A stretch of 64,000 nt of DNA, from the NCBI RefSeq assembly GCF_012933505.1, contig NZ_JABBNB010000027.1, positions 33,763 to 97,762 of the forward strand, read 5' to 3'. The position numbers and the translations under genes are program-made. The notes beneath the pieces were generated by a model. It did not search any database and had not been told where the DNA came from. It was given only the letters and a program-made list of their open reading frames with translations. Positions 35,628-43,797 of the stretch are shown here, piece after piece (position 1 is the first letter of the stretch; each line of letters begins with the position of its first letter). Source of the stretch: Gordonia asplenii. GTDB taxonomy: Bacteria > Actinomycetota > Actinomycetes > Mycobacteriales > Mycobacteriaceae.

Positions 35628-35831
35628 TTACTGGTCGAGATCGTCGCGATTGTGCACGATTTGTTCGATAAGGGTTTGGTGGTTGCGGTGGTCGGGTGCG
35701 ATATCGGCGATGATTCTGGTGGTGTCGCCGTGGTCGTAGAGACGAGTGAGAATGTCGTGGACTGCGTCCAGGACATCGATCGCGACGATCGCTGCAGCGT
35801 CGGAATGGGTCAGGCCGTCAGCGTGGGTCAT
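35628..35831 (-). CDS. small ORF downstream of IS256-type remnant
   Basis: An intact 67-residue frame, MTHADGLTHSDAAAIVAIDV at the N-terminus, beginning 16 bp after the stop of the degenerate transposase on the same strand. It is acidic and helical-looking with several histidines (RIIADIAPDHRNHQTLIEQI). I do not recognise it. Being undamaged beside a ruined transposase is either chance or selection; it may be an accessory gene of the element. Confidence 0.4.
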   Translation of the reverse strand: MTHADGLTHSDAAAIVAIDVLDAVHDILTRLYDHGDTTRIIADIAPDHRNHQTLIEQIVHNRDDLDQ

Positions 35832-35849
35832 AGTGCCTCTGTTCTGTTA

Positions 35850-36230
35850 TAGGTGGGGTTCGATGCGTTCGCGGTAGACGAGCGCGCGTTGTTCGAGTGC
35901 CCGTTTCCAATTGGGGGTGACGGCTCCTTCAATGAGTCGGCCGGGATTTCGCTGGTTGGCGGGCTTACCGCGTTCCTTGTCATGTTCGCGGGCACGCTTG
36001 TCTTCGATATTGCAGATCGACAGCCACAACTGTTTCAGCACGACCTGATCGTTGGGAAATGCCCACGCGATTTTGTCACTTTTCCACGCTGCTAGTTCAA
36101 CGTTTCGATCGAGTTCGTCGTGAAATGACTCGCCGCAACTCAGGCGGGAAAGTCAGGAACGGAGTGAATCGTTCCCACACATCCGTGAACGTCTTGACCG
36201 CCGAGGGTAACGCTGCCGAATTCTTTGGCC
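35850..36230 (-). pseudogene. IS256-family (mutator-type) transposase remnant
   Basis: Reading the - strand, a stretch near 36180-36110 gives TFTDVWERFTPFLTFPPELR followed by RVI, the conserved FPPE(L/I)RRVIY block of IS256 transposases. The expected TTNSIESLN is lost through a frameshift and stop, and the frame resumes with FPNDQVVLKQLWLSICNIED and ends PNWKRALEQRALVYRERIEP with HL and a stop at 35850. The N-terminal two thirds are missing or unrecognisable. Confidence 0.78.
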
Positions 36231-36460
36231 CCGAACGCGCTCAGCGCGTCAAGGGGCAGCATCCTCGCTGCAGGCCGGTAGATCGGCTTGAGCGCCGCCT
36301 CAACGGCTCCATCCCGTCCATGTCGACACCGATGACGATGTCCGAGGCCATGTTGCGCACGCGGGCACCATCGCAGACTTCACCGTCGACAACGTCCCCA
36401 GCCTGCGCCGCGACATCATCGCCACCGCAACACGGATTGCCAAGGCGCACAACGTGAGGC
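36231..36460. other. unassigned decayed sequence
   Basis: On + this stretch gives a coding-like segment, HAGTIADFTVDNVPSLRRDI continuing with IATATRIAKAHNV, without a start codon or full gene. I do not recognise the family. It is probably another gene fragment in the relic region. Confidence 0.4.
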
Positions 36461-36580
36461 TCAACCGGCAGAGGAACGCAACGGACATACAACTCTCTAA
36501 GTGCGACGCGCCACTAGCCGTACGTGACCGAGAGACGCACCTGGTCAACGCGATCGAACACCCGCACGTGCCCCCATGAC
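36461..36580 (+). pseudogene. joined fragments: flavoenzyme upstream repeat and LysR 3' end
   Basis: Bases 36461-36512 match the spacer at about 16039-16093 (CTCAACCGGCAGAGGAACGC, then ATACAACTCT and AAGTGCGAC). Bases 36511-36579 match the last 70 bases of the intact LysR gene (25309-25377), reading LVNAIEHPHVPP against LVNAIEHPHMLP. The two pieces, far apart in the intact locus, are fused here. Confidence 0.8.
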
Positions 36581-36606
36581 GTCACCGCCGCCCGCCGCCA
36601 TCATGG

Positions 36607-36640
36607 AAAAAACCCCTCACCTGCGTAAACAGGTGAGGGG
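36607..36640 (-). terminator. rho-independent terminator of tRNA-Ser(CGA)
   Basis: CCCCTCACCTG and CAGGTGAGGGG form a perfect 11-bp stem, followed on the - strand directly by six T residues, seven bases after the tRNA 3' end. Confidence 0.92.
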
Positions 36641-36647
36641 CTTTGCG

Positions 36648-36735
36648 CGGTGGCGGGGGGATTTGAACCCCCGGTACGGGGTTACCGCACACAGCATTTC
36701 GAGTGCTGCACCTTCGGCCGCTCGGACACGCCACC
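36648..36735 (-). tRNA. tRNA-Ser(CGA)
   Basis: The 88-nt - strand sequence folds with acceptor GGTGGCG/CGCCACC, the long variable arm of serine tRNAs, T-loop GGTTCAAATCC and anticodon loop CTCGAAA (anticodon CGA, reading UCG). CCA is not encoded. It marks the right edge of the relic region, in keeping with tRNA genes as integration sites. Confidence 0.95.
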
Positions 36736-36800
36736 GCGGAAAAGATTACCGCAGGGGTGGCCGATTCCTTAAATCGGCTGGTCAGCGATGAAACGGGACG

Positions 36801-37247
36801 TTACGCGTCGCTTGCAGGCTTGGTCTCGGCAGCCGGTGCCGACTTCTCAGCGTCGATGAAGGTCTGGGCCGCCTCGGCAGCCGTCTCGGCCGGAGCCTGC
36901 GCAGGCGAATCGCTCGGGGCGCCCCCGACGAAACGCTCCTTGATCTCATTGAGCTTCTCGAAGGCGGTCGTGACCGCACCCTGAACCTTCTCGTTCGCGG
37001 CGAACTCGTTGAGCTTCTCCACGGCCTGGTTGGTCACGCCCTGGACCTTCTCATTGGCTGCGAACTCGTTGACCTTGCCGACCGCGGTGTTCACCGCGCC
37101 CTGGACCTTCTCATTGGCCGCGAACTCGTTGAGTTTGCCGACCGCGGTGTTCACCGCGCCCTGAACTTTCTCATTCGAGGCGAACTCGTTGAACCTCTGC
37201 TTGGCCGCGTCGACGGCCTCGGTGACTTTGTCATTGGCGTCGGACAT
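36801..37247 (-). CDS. small repeat protein with four ~22-residue repeats
   Basis: Hypothetical protein of 148 residues. After the start MSDANDKVTEAVDAAKQRFN, a motif of the form NEFAANEKVQGAVNTAVGKL is repeated four times with small changes, each predicted helical. The tail is Ala/Pro/Glu/Ser rich and low complexity. No signal peptide or membrane segment is seen. The ATG at 37247 is chosen because GGGAG lies just upstream and the preceding frame is unrelated tadA shadow. Amphipathic repeats of this kind occur in stress-associated or phasin-like proteins, but I cannot assign a function. Confidence 0.8.
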   Translation of the reverse strand: MSDANDKVTEAVDAAKQRFNEFASNEKVQGAVNTAVGKLNEFAANEKVQGAVNTAVGKVNEFAANEKVQGVTNQAVEKLNEFAANEKVQGAVTTAFEKLNEIKERFVGGAPSDSPAQAPAETAAEAAQTFIDAEKSAPAAETKPASDA

Positions 37248-37333
37248 GTTTTCTCCCTTGTAGACAGACGGGATGTGCCCCACCAATCTGCCACATACCC
37301 GGCCCGTCGGCACCCTGAGGTGTGCTCTGATTT

Positions 37334-37810
37334 TTACCCGGATCTTCCGCGGCGGGCGGCGAAAAAGTCCTGCACAATGGCCGCGCATCGGTCCGCGAGG
37401 ACTCCGCCGCGCACCTGCGGCCGATGTGTCAGACGCGGGTCGCGTAATACATCCCACAATGATCCGACGGCGCCGGTCTTCGGTTCGTACGCGCCGAAGA
37501 TGACGCGTTCCACTCGGGAAAGCGAAATCGCGCCGGCACACATCGTGCACGGCTCGACTGTGACTGCGATGGTGCACCCCTCCAACCGCCACCCGTCGCC
37601 GTGGCGTCGAGCAGCCTCCCGAAGCGCAAGAACCTCGGCGTGGGCGCACGGGTCGCCGTCGGCTTCCCGACGATTGCCCGCCCGGGCCAGTTCGACGCCG
37701 TCCGCGTCGACGACGACGGCGCCGATCGGGACGTCGTCGGGGCCGGAATGTCGCGCGGCGTCGAGCGCCGCGGTGATCAACGCCTCAAACTCCCGGTCCA
37801 GAGCGGACAC
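37334..37810 (-). CDS. tadA: tRNA-specific adenosine deaminase
   Basis: Deaminates adenosine 34 of tRNA-Arg(ACG) to inosine. The 158-residue protein has the zinc-binding/catalytic HAE motif (His57, Glu59) and PCTMC (Cys88, Cys91). It starts at GTG 37810, which overlaps the stop of the preceding gene by one base (TAGTG); the longer frame further upstream is a shadow. Its substrate tRNA-Arg(ACG) is encoded at 44.3 kb in this window. Confidence 0.95.
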   Translation of the reverse strand: MSALDREFEALITAALDAARHSGPDDVPIGAVVVDADGVELARAGNRREADGDPCAHAEVLALREAARRHGDGWRLEGCTIAVTVEPCTMCAGAISLSRVERVIFGAYEPKTGAVGSLWDVLRDPRLTHRPQVRGGVLADRCAAIVQDFFAARRGRSG

Positions 37811-38346
37811 TAGTGTCCGATGGACTCGAGAACCTTGGTCAATTGCTCGGCGAATCCCAATCGCGCGGCGACCATCGCGAGTTGCTCGTCGGCATACAGG
37901 TCCGTGTCGGAGACGATGACGCTCATCACGGCGTCGGGCAGACCCAAGTCGGCGAGGACGCCCAGATCGCCCTCGGGCCACGGGTCGACGTCGTCGAGCT
38001 CGTCGGGGTCGATGTCGGGGATCTCGACGTTGAGTGCGTCGAGGACGTCGGCGGCGACGTCGTAGTCGATGCCCGCGGTGGCGTCGGACAGCAGCAGCCG
38101 CGTCCCCGACGGCGACGGCCGCAGCACGATGAAGAACTCGTCGTCGACGTCGATGAGCCCGAAAGCTGCGCCTGCGGCGCGCAGGTCGCGCAGCTGGCGT
38201 TCGGCGTCGGCGAGGTCGGTCAGTGCGGTCGCGTCGAGTGCGGTCACCTTCCACGCGGTCTCATCACGCACCACCGCAACCGCGAAACCGTCCACGTCAA
38301 CGTCGTTCGACTGCGCGGACTTCGATCCGCCAGAGCCACCTGCCAT
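37810..38346 (-). CDS. tRNA adenosine deaminase-associated protein
   Basis: Conserved actinobacterial protein of 178 residues found directly upstream of tadA and named for that position; its role is unknown. It is strongly acidic in the middle (IPDIDPDELDDVDPWPEGDL) and starts FAVAVVRDETAWKVTAL. ATG 38346 is preferred over a GTG nine bases upstream. It is one base from overlapping tadA fully, suggesting translational coupling, and diverges from tyrA. Confidence 0.85.
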   Translation of the reverse strand: MAGGSGGSKSAQSNDVDVDGFAVAVVRDETAWKVTALDATALTDLADAERQLRDLRAAGAAFGLIDVDDEFFIVLRPSPSGTRLLLSDATAGIDYDVAADVLDALNVEIPDIDPDELDDVDPWPEGDLGVLADLGLPDAVMSVIVSDTDLYADEQLAMVAARLGFAEQLTKVLESIGH

Positions 38347-38444
38347 GCAGGTCACGGTAGTCGCAAACGGACCGTTCGCCCAACTCAGCGGGTGGTCGTC
38401 AACTGTTGGTCAATTACCGGTGCACGATGTGACACGCTGGAGCG

Positions 38445-39392
38445 GTGAGCATCGACGCACCCATCTGCATTCTCGGACTCGGACTGATCGGCGGATCACT
38501 GCTGCGCGTGACCGCAGACAACGGCCGAAAAGCGTTCGGCTACAACAGATCTGCCGCTACGGTCGACGCCGCTCAGGCCGCCGGCTACGACGCGTCGACC
38601 GATCTGGTGCAGACGCTGCGCCGCGCCGCCGAGTGCGACGCGGTGATCGTGTTGGCGACGCCGGTGACAGCGCTGGAGTCCGTGCTGCCCGCCGTCGTCG
38701 AGCATGCGCCGCGATGTCTGCTCACCGACGTCGTGAGCGTCAAGGAAGAAGTCGCGCGGATCGTCGCGGCTCACCATCCGCAGGCTCGGTACGTGGGCGG
38801 ACACCCGATGGCGGGAACCAGCGAATCCGGTTGGGACGCAACCGACCCCGCATTGTTCACCGGGGCGATGTGGATGCTCACCACCGCCGACGACACCGAC
38901 CCCGACGATTGGCGGACCATTGCCGCCATCGCGCTCGACGCCGGGGCGCGGGTCGTGCCCGCGGCGAACGACGCGCACGACCGTGCCGTCGCCGCGATCT
39001 CGCACCTGCCGCATCTCACGGCGAATGTGACCGCCGTCGTCGGGGCCGGGGAGAGCAACCTGGCATTGAGTCTCGCCGCCGGAAGTTTCCGCGACGGCAC
39101 ACGGGTCGCCGACACGGCACCCGCTTTGCAGCGCGCCATGCTGGAGGCCAATTCGACCGCGCTGCTCAACGCACTCAGCGAAACCATCGACCGACTCATC
39201 CAGGCGCGCGACGAACTACGCGACCACGGCACCGTCGAAATACTCGTCGACGACGGGCATCGCGCACGTCTCGCGTACGACAAGATCGCCGCCGGGCCGC
39301 GTGAGGCGATCACCGGAGTCGACGTCGGCGCGCCTGGCTGGGCACACGAAATGCGCAGACAGGCGCACCGCGCCAGGGTATGGCTGGGTTAG
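38445..39392 (+). CDS. tyrA: prephenate dehydrogenase
   Basis: NAD-dependent enzyme of tyrosine biosynthesis (315 residues). The N-terminal Rossmann motif is ICILGLGLIGGSLL, and the prephenate-binding GGHPMAGTSESG with its catalytic histidine is intact. Start GTG 38445 immediately precedes the conserved motif. No ACT domain is fused at the C-terminus. The aromatic aminotransferase gene pat lies 5 kb further on, so both late steps of aromatic amino-acid synthesis are near each other, as in mycobacteria. Confidence 0.94.
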   Translation: MSIDAPICILGLGLIGGSLLRVTADNGRKAFGYNRSAATVDAAQAAGYDASTDLVQTLRRAAECDAVIVLATPVTALESVLPAVVEHAPRCLLTDVVSVKEEVARIVAAHHPQARYVGGHPMAGTSESGWDATDPALFTGAMWMLTTADDTDPDDWRTIAAIALDAGARVVPAANDAHDRAVAAISHLPHLTANVTAVVGAGESNLALSLAAGSFRDGTRVADTAPALQRAMLEANSTALLNALSETIDRLIQARDELRDHGTVEILVDDGHRARLAYDKIAAGPREAITGVDVGAPGWAHEMRRQAHRARVWLG

Positions 39393-39988
39393 ATACGGGT
39401 GGAGATGCCCGCGTAGTCGAGAACGAAACCGTTGTCGTCGACAGTGACCGCGGTGCTCGCGATCGGAGTGGTGATGTCGATCGCGTCGGCGCCCGCGTTG
39501 TAGGTCATCGTCGCACCCTCGACACGTGTCTCCGGAAGATAGACGTAGACCACCGGGATAGACTGCTCGCCGGCGGCGTCGCGGTGCAGACCGAGGCGTC
39601 GGATCGGCAACGACTTGAACATCGGGCTCATGGCGATGTCGATGTCCTGGGCGCCGTTGAAGTCACTGTGAACGGTGCCTTCTGCGGTCTGCACCAGCCA
39701 GTTGTTCTCGCCGTCGCGGCTGATCGCCACCTGCGACTCGCCGCCGGCACGCACCAGGTGGATGCTGAGCCGTTTGGTGACGCCGATGTCGTTGGTGATC
39801 AACTCGTACGACGCCGAATAGGGTTCCTGCTCAGGCTCAGCCGAGATGATCCGCCCGTACGCTTTGATGCGTATGCCGGAGACATGCAGACGGACCTGTT
39901 CGAGGCGACTGTTGGTGAGTCGACGCCAGGTGATCATCGACTTGAAGTCGTCGGTGCCGGGGTTGTCGGCCGATTCGAGTGAACTCAC
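39389..39988 (-). CDS. putative glycolipid-binding family protein
   Basis: Protein of 199 residues resembling the putative glycolipid-binding family (PF06475-like): MITWRRLTNSRLEQVRLHVS near the N-terminus, then alternating beta strands and IRRLGLHRDAAGEQSIPVVY. No signal peptide is seen. GTG 39988 is chosen because a TAGAGGG sequence precedes it; a later ATG (MITWRR) is possible. It converges with tyrA, overlapping by four bases. The family name comes from a structural guess, so the function should be treated as unknown. Confidence 0.7.
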   Translation of the reverse strand: MSSLESADNPGTDDFKSMITWRRLTNSRLEQVRLHVSGIRIKAYGRIISAEPEQEPYSASYELITNDIGVTKRLSIHLVRAGGESQVAISRDGENNWLVQTAEGTVHSDFNGAQDIDIAMSPMFKSLPIRRLGLHRDAAGEQSIPVVYVYLPETRVEGATMTYNAGADAIDITTPIASTAVTVDDNGFVLDYAGISTRI

Positions 39989-40202
39989 CCCTCTACGGTA
40001 GGCGACGGAAGACGGTGGGCAGAAGTCATCGGAAAGATCCGATGACGCCGGCCACATTTCGGCCCGAAGGTGAGGGTCGCGGAGCTTGTCGCACCGTCCA
40101 GTCCACCTCGATGAGTGCACAGATTCGTCTGATCAGAGTCTTGTCGGCGTTGACCGACGCCGTGATACTCCTTTGGTGACTTCGCCGAATGACATCAACG
40201 AC

Positions 40203-40700
40203 ATGTCCAAGCACAGTGAGTTCGTCTCACCACCAACCGGCAGCGCCGTGACACCCTTCAACGCACCATCGCCCGACACGGGTCACGCTCCTGCCGCTGT
40301 CGCGTCGGGTCTCGCGATGAAGCGGCGCAATCCACTCGGCGTCTGGATTGGGCTGCCGCTGATCACTCTCGGGATCTATCCCCTCGTTTGGTACTACAAG
40401 ATCCACAAGGAGATGGCCGAGTTCGATCGCCGTCGACAGATTCCCGTTGCGGGACCGATGCTTGTCTTGATTTTCCTGAGTTGGACGGTCATCGCACCGT
40501 TAATCAGTTTCCACAACGCCGGTGCACGCATCCGCGACTCCCAGCGCGCCGCGGGGTTAGCTCCGACCTGCTCGCCGACGCTGTCGTGGGTGCTTGCCTT
40601 CCTCTTCGGTCTCCATACCCTGTACATGCAGGTCGAACTGAACAAGATCGTCGACCGATATCAGGTTCCTCCGCACACTACTGTCCCGCTGTACGTCTAG
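40203..40700 (+). CDS. DUF4234-type membrane protein
   Basis: Small membrane protein of 165 residues. After a hydrophilic N-terminus of about 45 residues come three or four hydrophobic helices (GVWIGLPLITLGIYPLVWYY, MLVLIFLSWTVIAPLI, LSWVLAFLFGLHTLYMQ) and the motif VWYYKIHKEM, as in DUF4234 proteins. ATG 40203 is chosen; GTG 40176 is an alternative. It diverges from the glycolipid-binding-type gene and is followed by a strong terminator. Function unknown. Confidence 0.75.
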   Translation: MSKHSEFVSPPTGSAVTPFNAPSPDTGHAPAAVASGLAMKRRNPLGVWIGLPLITLGIYPLVWYYKIHKEMAEFDRRRQIPVAGPMLVLIFLSWTVIAPLISFHNAGARIRDSQRAAGLAPTCSPTLSWVLAFLFGLHTLYMQVELNKIVDRYQVPPHTTVPLYV

Positions 40701-40714
40701 AAGCACCACGCACG

Positions 40715-40753
40715 AAGCCCCGCAGCCTGCACGGAATGGCTGCGGGGCTTTCG
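40715..40753 (+). terminator. bidirectional rho-independent terminator
   Basis: AAGCCCCGCAGCC pairs perfectly with GGCTGCGGGGCTT around a 10-base loop, ending in CTTTC. It lies between two convergent genes and can serve both. Confidence 0.9.
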
Positions 40754-40756
40754 CAT

Positions 40757-41290
40757 TCACACCACAAGAGCGCTGATACCCGAGATCACGCTGATCGTCG
40801 TGGGCGGCGCTTGGTACTGGTCGCGTAGGACGCTGACGGTCGCGACGACCGTACCCGCTCCGGTCTGGGCGATCGCCGATGTCGGGAGCGAGGCCGGATA
40901 GCCGTCGACCTTGTAAGCGGGCTTGCGCCAATGCCTGATGCTGACGACACCTGTCTTGCCGGTGGTGATGTTGTGCCAGGAGATCGACAGCCAACGGTAG
41001 GCGTACTGCGAGTAATACGGCGCGGGGTTGACTGCCGAGAAGACAATCGCCGGAGGAGGCGGCGGGTATTGCAAGGTGGTCACGGCGGGCTCAGCCGCGA
41101 TAGACACCGGCTGGAACGATCCACCCGGCACACCGCCCGGACCGACTTCGAGTCCGCCGATCGCCGGGATCTGAAAGACGATGGTGTTGTCGGCGAGAGG
41201 TTTGAGATTCGGCGCTGCCTGGGCGACCGCGGGTAAGGCCACGCCGGCCGCCACCGCGGCCGTGATGGCGATGAGACGAAGTTTCCGCAT
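40757..41290 (-). CDS. secreted hypothetical protein
   Basis: Protein of 177 residues with a clear Sec signal peptide (MRKLRLIAITAAVAAGVALP, cleavage after AQA about residue 25). The mature part is rich in beta-prone segments and contains a PPPPP stretch and two WHN/HWRK motifs (WLSISWHNITTGKTGVVSIR). AGGAG precedes the ATG. I do not recognise a family; similar small secreted proteins of unknown role are common in mycolic-acid bacteria. An inverted repeat CGATAT-GGGAG-ATATCG lies upstream at 41325-41341. Confidence 0.75.
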   Translation of the reverse strand: MRKLRLIAITAAVAAGVALPAVAQAAPNLKPLADNTIVFQIPAIGGLEVGPGGVPGGSFQPVSIAAEPAVTTLQYPPPPPAIVFSAVNPAPYYSQYAYRWLSISWHNITTGKTGVVSIRHWRKPAYKVDGYPASLPTSAIAQTGAGTVVATVSVLRDQYQAPPTTISVISGISALVV

Positions 41291-41509
41291 GCTGTTATCT
41301 CTCCTGACCCCGATGCGACTGTGACGATATGGGAGATATCGGACACGATACCGCAGGTGTTAGCCACACTAATTATTTCCCGGCAATGGCGCAGGCGGGG
41401 CGGAAAGGCGACTACCGCAGCCGTCAGAACGCGTAGTGTTGCGTCAGTAGCTGATCTGAACAACGCACACCGCGCCGCACACGAGCGCTCGACAGCGAGG
41501 GATAAGGTC

Positions 41510-41647
41510 ATGGGCCACCACAAGGAAAACGACGAACTGCGCGAGGATCGGAACGAGCAGGCCGAAGAGCGCGAGGAACGCCGCGACGAAGGCGGCGCCG
41601 ACAATATCGGATCGCAGGATCGACGCCGCCAGGAAGGCCAGCGATAA
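41510..41647 (+). CDS. small charged hypothetical protein
   Basis: A 45-residue frame starting MGHHKENDELREDRNEQAEE, extremely rich in Glu, Arg and Asp, with an ATAAGG sequence before the ATG. A strong terminator starts 33 bp after the stop, which supports a real short transcript. The opposite strand also carries a hydrophobic frame through the same bases, so the coding strand is not certain. Confidence 0.45.
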   Translation: MGHHKENDELREDRNEQAEEREERRDEGGADNIGSQDRRRQEGQR

Positions 41648-41679
41648 TCGGCTGACCTCGAAGCGTCTCAAGTGACGAT

Positions 41680-41718
41680 GGCCCCGCCGCTTGCACGAAG
41701 CAGGTGGCGGGGCCTTCT
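41680..41718 (+). terminator. rho-independent terminator
   Basis: GGCCCCGCC and GGCGGGGCC form a 9-bp GC stem, extended inside by GCTTG/GAAGC pairing, and are followed by TTCTT. Confidence 0.8.
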
Positions 41719-41855
41719 TGTGGGACCGATCGGCCCGCATCGTCCGTTTGGTCGATTTCGCCGGAACCTACGCTCGCTCGTCGAGCACTCTGCATAGCAT
41801 GCCCGTATCGGACACGGTTCGGAGTGGACGTCCCGAGACAGGAAGAAGCGGAACA

Positions 41856-42233
41856 ATGCGAGCAAACCTCTGCGCCACCGTCATCACAGCCGCGGCCGTC
41901 GTCTCAATCGCAGCGCCAGGGGTGGCGCAGGCACGCACTGCAAGCACCGGCTCCATCGTCGAATACACGTGGACGTCTGACATGGTTCAGAATCAAATCA
42001 GTTACACCGGGACGAACGGGAAGCTCGTCACTCGCGAAGCAAGATTCCGATACCTTCCAATTGGATTCGGCCCTGAGAAGTTCGGTTACGGCGTCAAGAT
42101 TCGTACCACGAAGAGTCAGCGGGTCCAGTCAAGGGCGACGTCGAGCGGCGCGTTCTCGACGTGCGTGGTGAAGGTCAACGGCCACCAGGTTGCGTCGAAC
42201 CGCGACTACTTCAGCGGCATGTCGCGCTGTTAG
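41856..42233 (+). CDS. small secreted protein, MmpS-like
   Basis: Protein of 125 residues with a Sec signal peptide (MRANLCATVITAAAVVSIAA, cleavage near AQA). The mature domain (VEYTWTSDMVQNQISYTGTN ... STCVVKVNGHQVASN ... SGMSRC) resembles the extracellular beta-sandwich of MmpS-type proteins, including the paired cysteines near the end. MmpS proteins normally keep an N-terminal membrane anchor and pair with MmpL; neither is present here. ATG 41856 is chosen because the signal peptide starts there and AGGAAGAAG lies upstream. Confidence 0.6.
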   Translation: MRANLCATVITAAAVVSIAAPGVAQARTASTGSIVEYTWTSDMVQNQISYTGTNGKLVTREARFRYLPIGFGPEKFGYGVKIRTTKSQRVQSRATSSGAFSTCVVKVNGHQVASNRDYFSGMSRC

Positions 42234-42306
42234 TGCGGCGTTGCTCCTGAATGATCAGGACCGGCATCTGCTCCCTTAGTCCGGAAGCCTGGCAGGAGCA
42301 GCCGGG

Positions 42307-43797
42307 TCATATCCCCTCGGTCGTGTCTTTCGCCCAGAACGGTACGTATCGCATCTTTTGCCGGCTTGCACTCGGGTCGTGAGGCGCGATCAGGTTGGCT
42401 TCGAGCGCCTCCCGAATGTAGACGGAGACCGTCGAAGTCTTCGACTCTGGCATCCGAAAGCGCTCTCGCAGAGTCTTATTGGTTACCTGGTCTCCCATCA
42501 CATGCCTTAAGCACGCATGGAGGTAGACGGCGCGGACCCGTTCCTCCGGCGTCATGTCCTTTACCACCTTCGGTCCGTAGATCGTCACCACGGTATGGCT
42601 CGCAGACACCCGTACTTCTGGAGCAGGAAGCTGGTTGAACTCGATCTCGAACCCAATACGGTCCCAACCGCTCCCGCGCTCTTCGCAGATTCCACAGCGA
42701 CGTAACATCGTAGCGAGCTTCTCATTGCGTGATCTCGGCGCCGCATTGATGAACATGACCGGATCCACCAACGGTTCGCCTGGGTTTGTTATCTCAAGGC
42801 GATTGTCGTAGATCTCGATAAGTGGACCGGCTCCGGTCATCGAAAGGTCCTGGTGGACCAGGGCGTTAGCGATAAGCTCGCGCACCGCGGAGACAGGATA
42901 GGCGTGAACCTGTTCCCGCAGGGCTTTGTCGATACGCTCGCTCCGCGGCAATGCATCATTGACAAAGTCAACGAGACCGACGAACCCGGTGGCATACCCG
43001 CGCCGCCCCTCTACTTCGCGCTCAGCGCTGACCTTCGATTGACCTCGGTATTTGATGACCCTTGCGGCCTTGCGCTCGATATATGGGAAATCTCGTAGGT
43101 CTTGCGCGAAGAGCAGCGCACCGAGGTTCGTAACCGCGAACCGGCCGGTGTCCTCGTCTGTGATCAGACTGTGGTTGACCATCTGTTCGAGAACGTCGTC
43201 GGTTGCTGGCACTTGCCAACCCTGCAACGAGTAGTAGCTGGCGTAGTCGATCTTGCTTAGGAGTTCCTCGGGCGTCATCGGATCAGATGCCAGCTGCAAC
43301 TCGTATGGAGTGGCATCGAGCGCACGCCACAGTTGCCCGTTCAGCGTGACATTCGCGCGCAACTTTTTTGTATAGCTTCCGACCCGGATGTACTCCTCAC
43401 CATTGAACTTAACCGGTGCATGACTTGCCGCCTGCACTTCGAGGACCAGGACACGCTTACCGCCGACCTGTCCTTCATGGAGCGTCATCGCTGGCGCGGG
43501 ATCGAGTAGGCGGTGCAACCAGGGGATCAGGTCCTCGTTGCCTTTGCCCTTGGTGACGTACGGATCGAAGTGCGTTCCAACCACCGAGTGGTCTGCATCC
43601 GCAACACCCCAAACGAGGTACGCGCGAGGTTTGCGATGCAGGGTGGCCGAGTTGGATAGACCTGAGATCCGCTGCCCTATCTCGGAGGGCACCGCTAGGT
43701 TCTCCTTGAACTCGATCCACTCGGTTTCCACCGGTCGACTGATGAGTCGGCCAACCAGGCCTGCGAACTCTTCCGCGCTCAGCTGTGAGCTGTGCAC
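42307..43797 (-). CDS. AlbA_2-domain ATP-binding protein (RecG-like C-terminus type)
   Basis: Protein of 496 residues. The N-terminal third is an AlbA_2 (Schlafen-AlbA) domain (TEWIEFKENLAVPSEIGQRI with an SATL...YLVWGV strand). The middle (residues about 290-390) resembles the C-terminal HATPase-type domain of this family (VRELIANALVHQD, IEIYDNRLEITNPGEPLVDP), and the end is a winged helix. Such proteins are accessory, often regulators or stand-alone genes in variable regions. GTG 43797 follows AGGAG by eight bases. GC content is lower than its neighbours. The first 57 coding bases and about 186 upstream bases are duplicated next door. Confidence 0.82.
   Translation of the reverse strand: MHSSQLSAEEFAGLVGRLISRPVETEWIEFKENLAVPSEIGQRISGLSNSATLHRKPRAYLVWGVADADHSVVGTHFDPYVTKGKGNEDLIPWLHRLLDPAPAMTLHEGQVGGKRVLVLEVQAASHAPVKFNGEEYIRVGSYTKKLRANVTLNGQLWRALDATPYELQLASDPMTPEELLSKIDYASYYSLQGWQVPATDDVLEQMVNHSLITDEDTGRFAVTNLGALLFAQDLRDFPYIERKAARVIKYRGQSKVSAEREVEGRRGYATGFVGLVDFVNDALPRSERIDKALREQVHAYPVSAVRELIANALVHQDLSMTGAGPLIEIYDNRLEITNPGEPLVDPVMFINAAPRSRNEKLATMLRRCGICEERGSGWDRIGFEIEFNQLPAPEVRVSASHTVVTIYGPKVVKDMTPEERVRAVYLHACLRHVMGDQVTNKTLRERFRMPESKTSTVSVYIREALEANLIAPHDPSASRQKMRYVPFWAKDTTEGI

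Noticed and set aside
41444..41740. 98-residue hydrophobic - strand frame
   Set aside because: It extends through the terminator stem and lacks a ribosome site; the + strand ORF plus terminator is the better, though still weak, reading.
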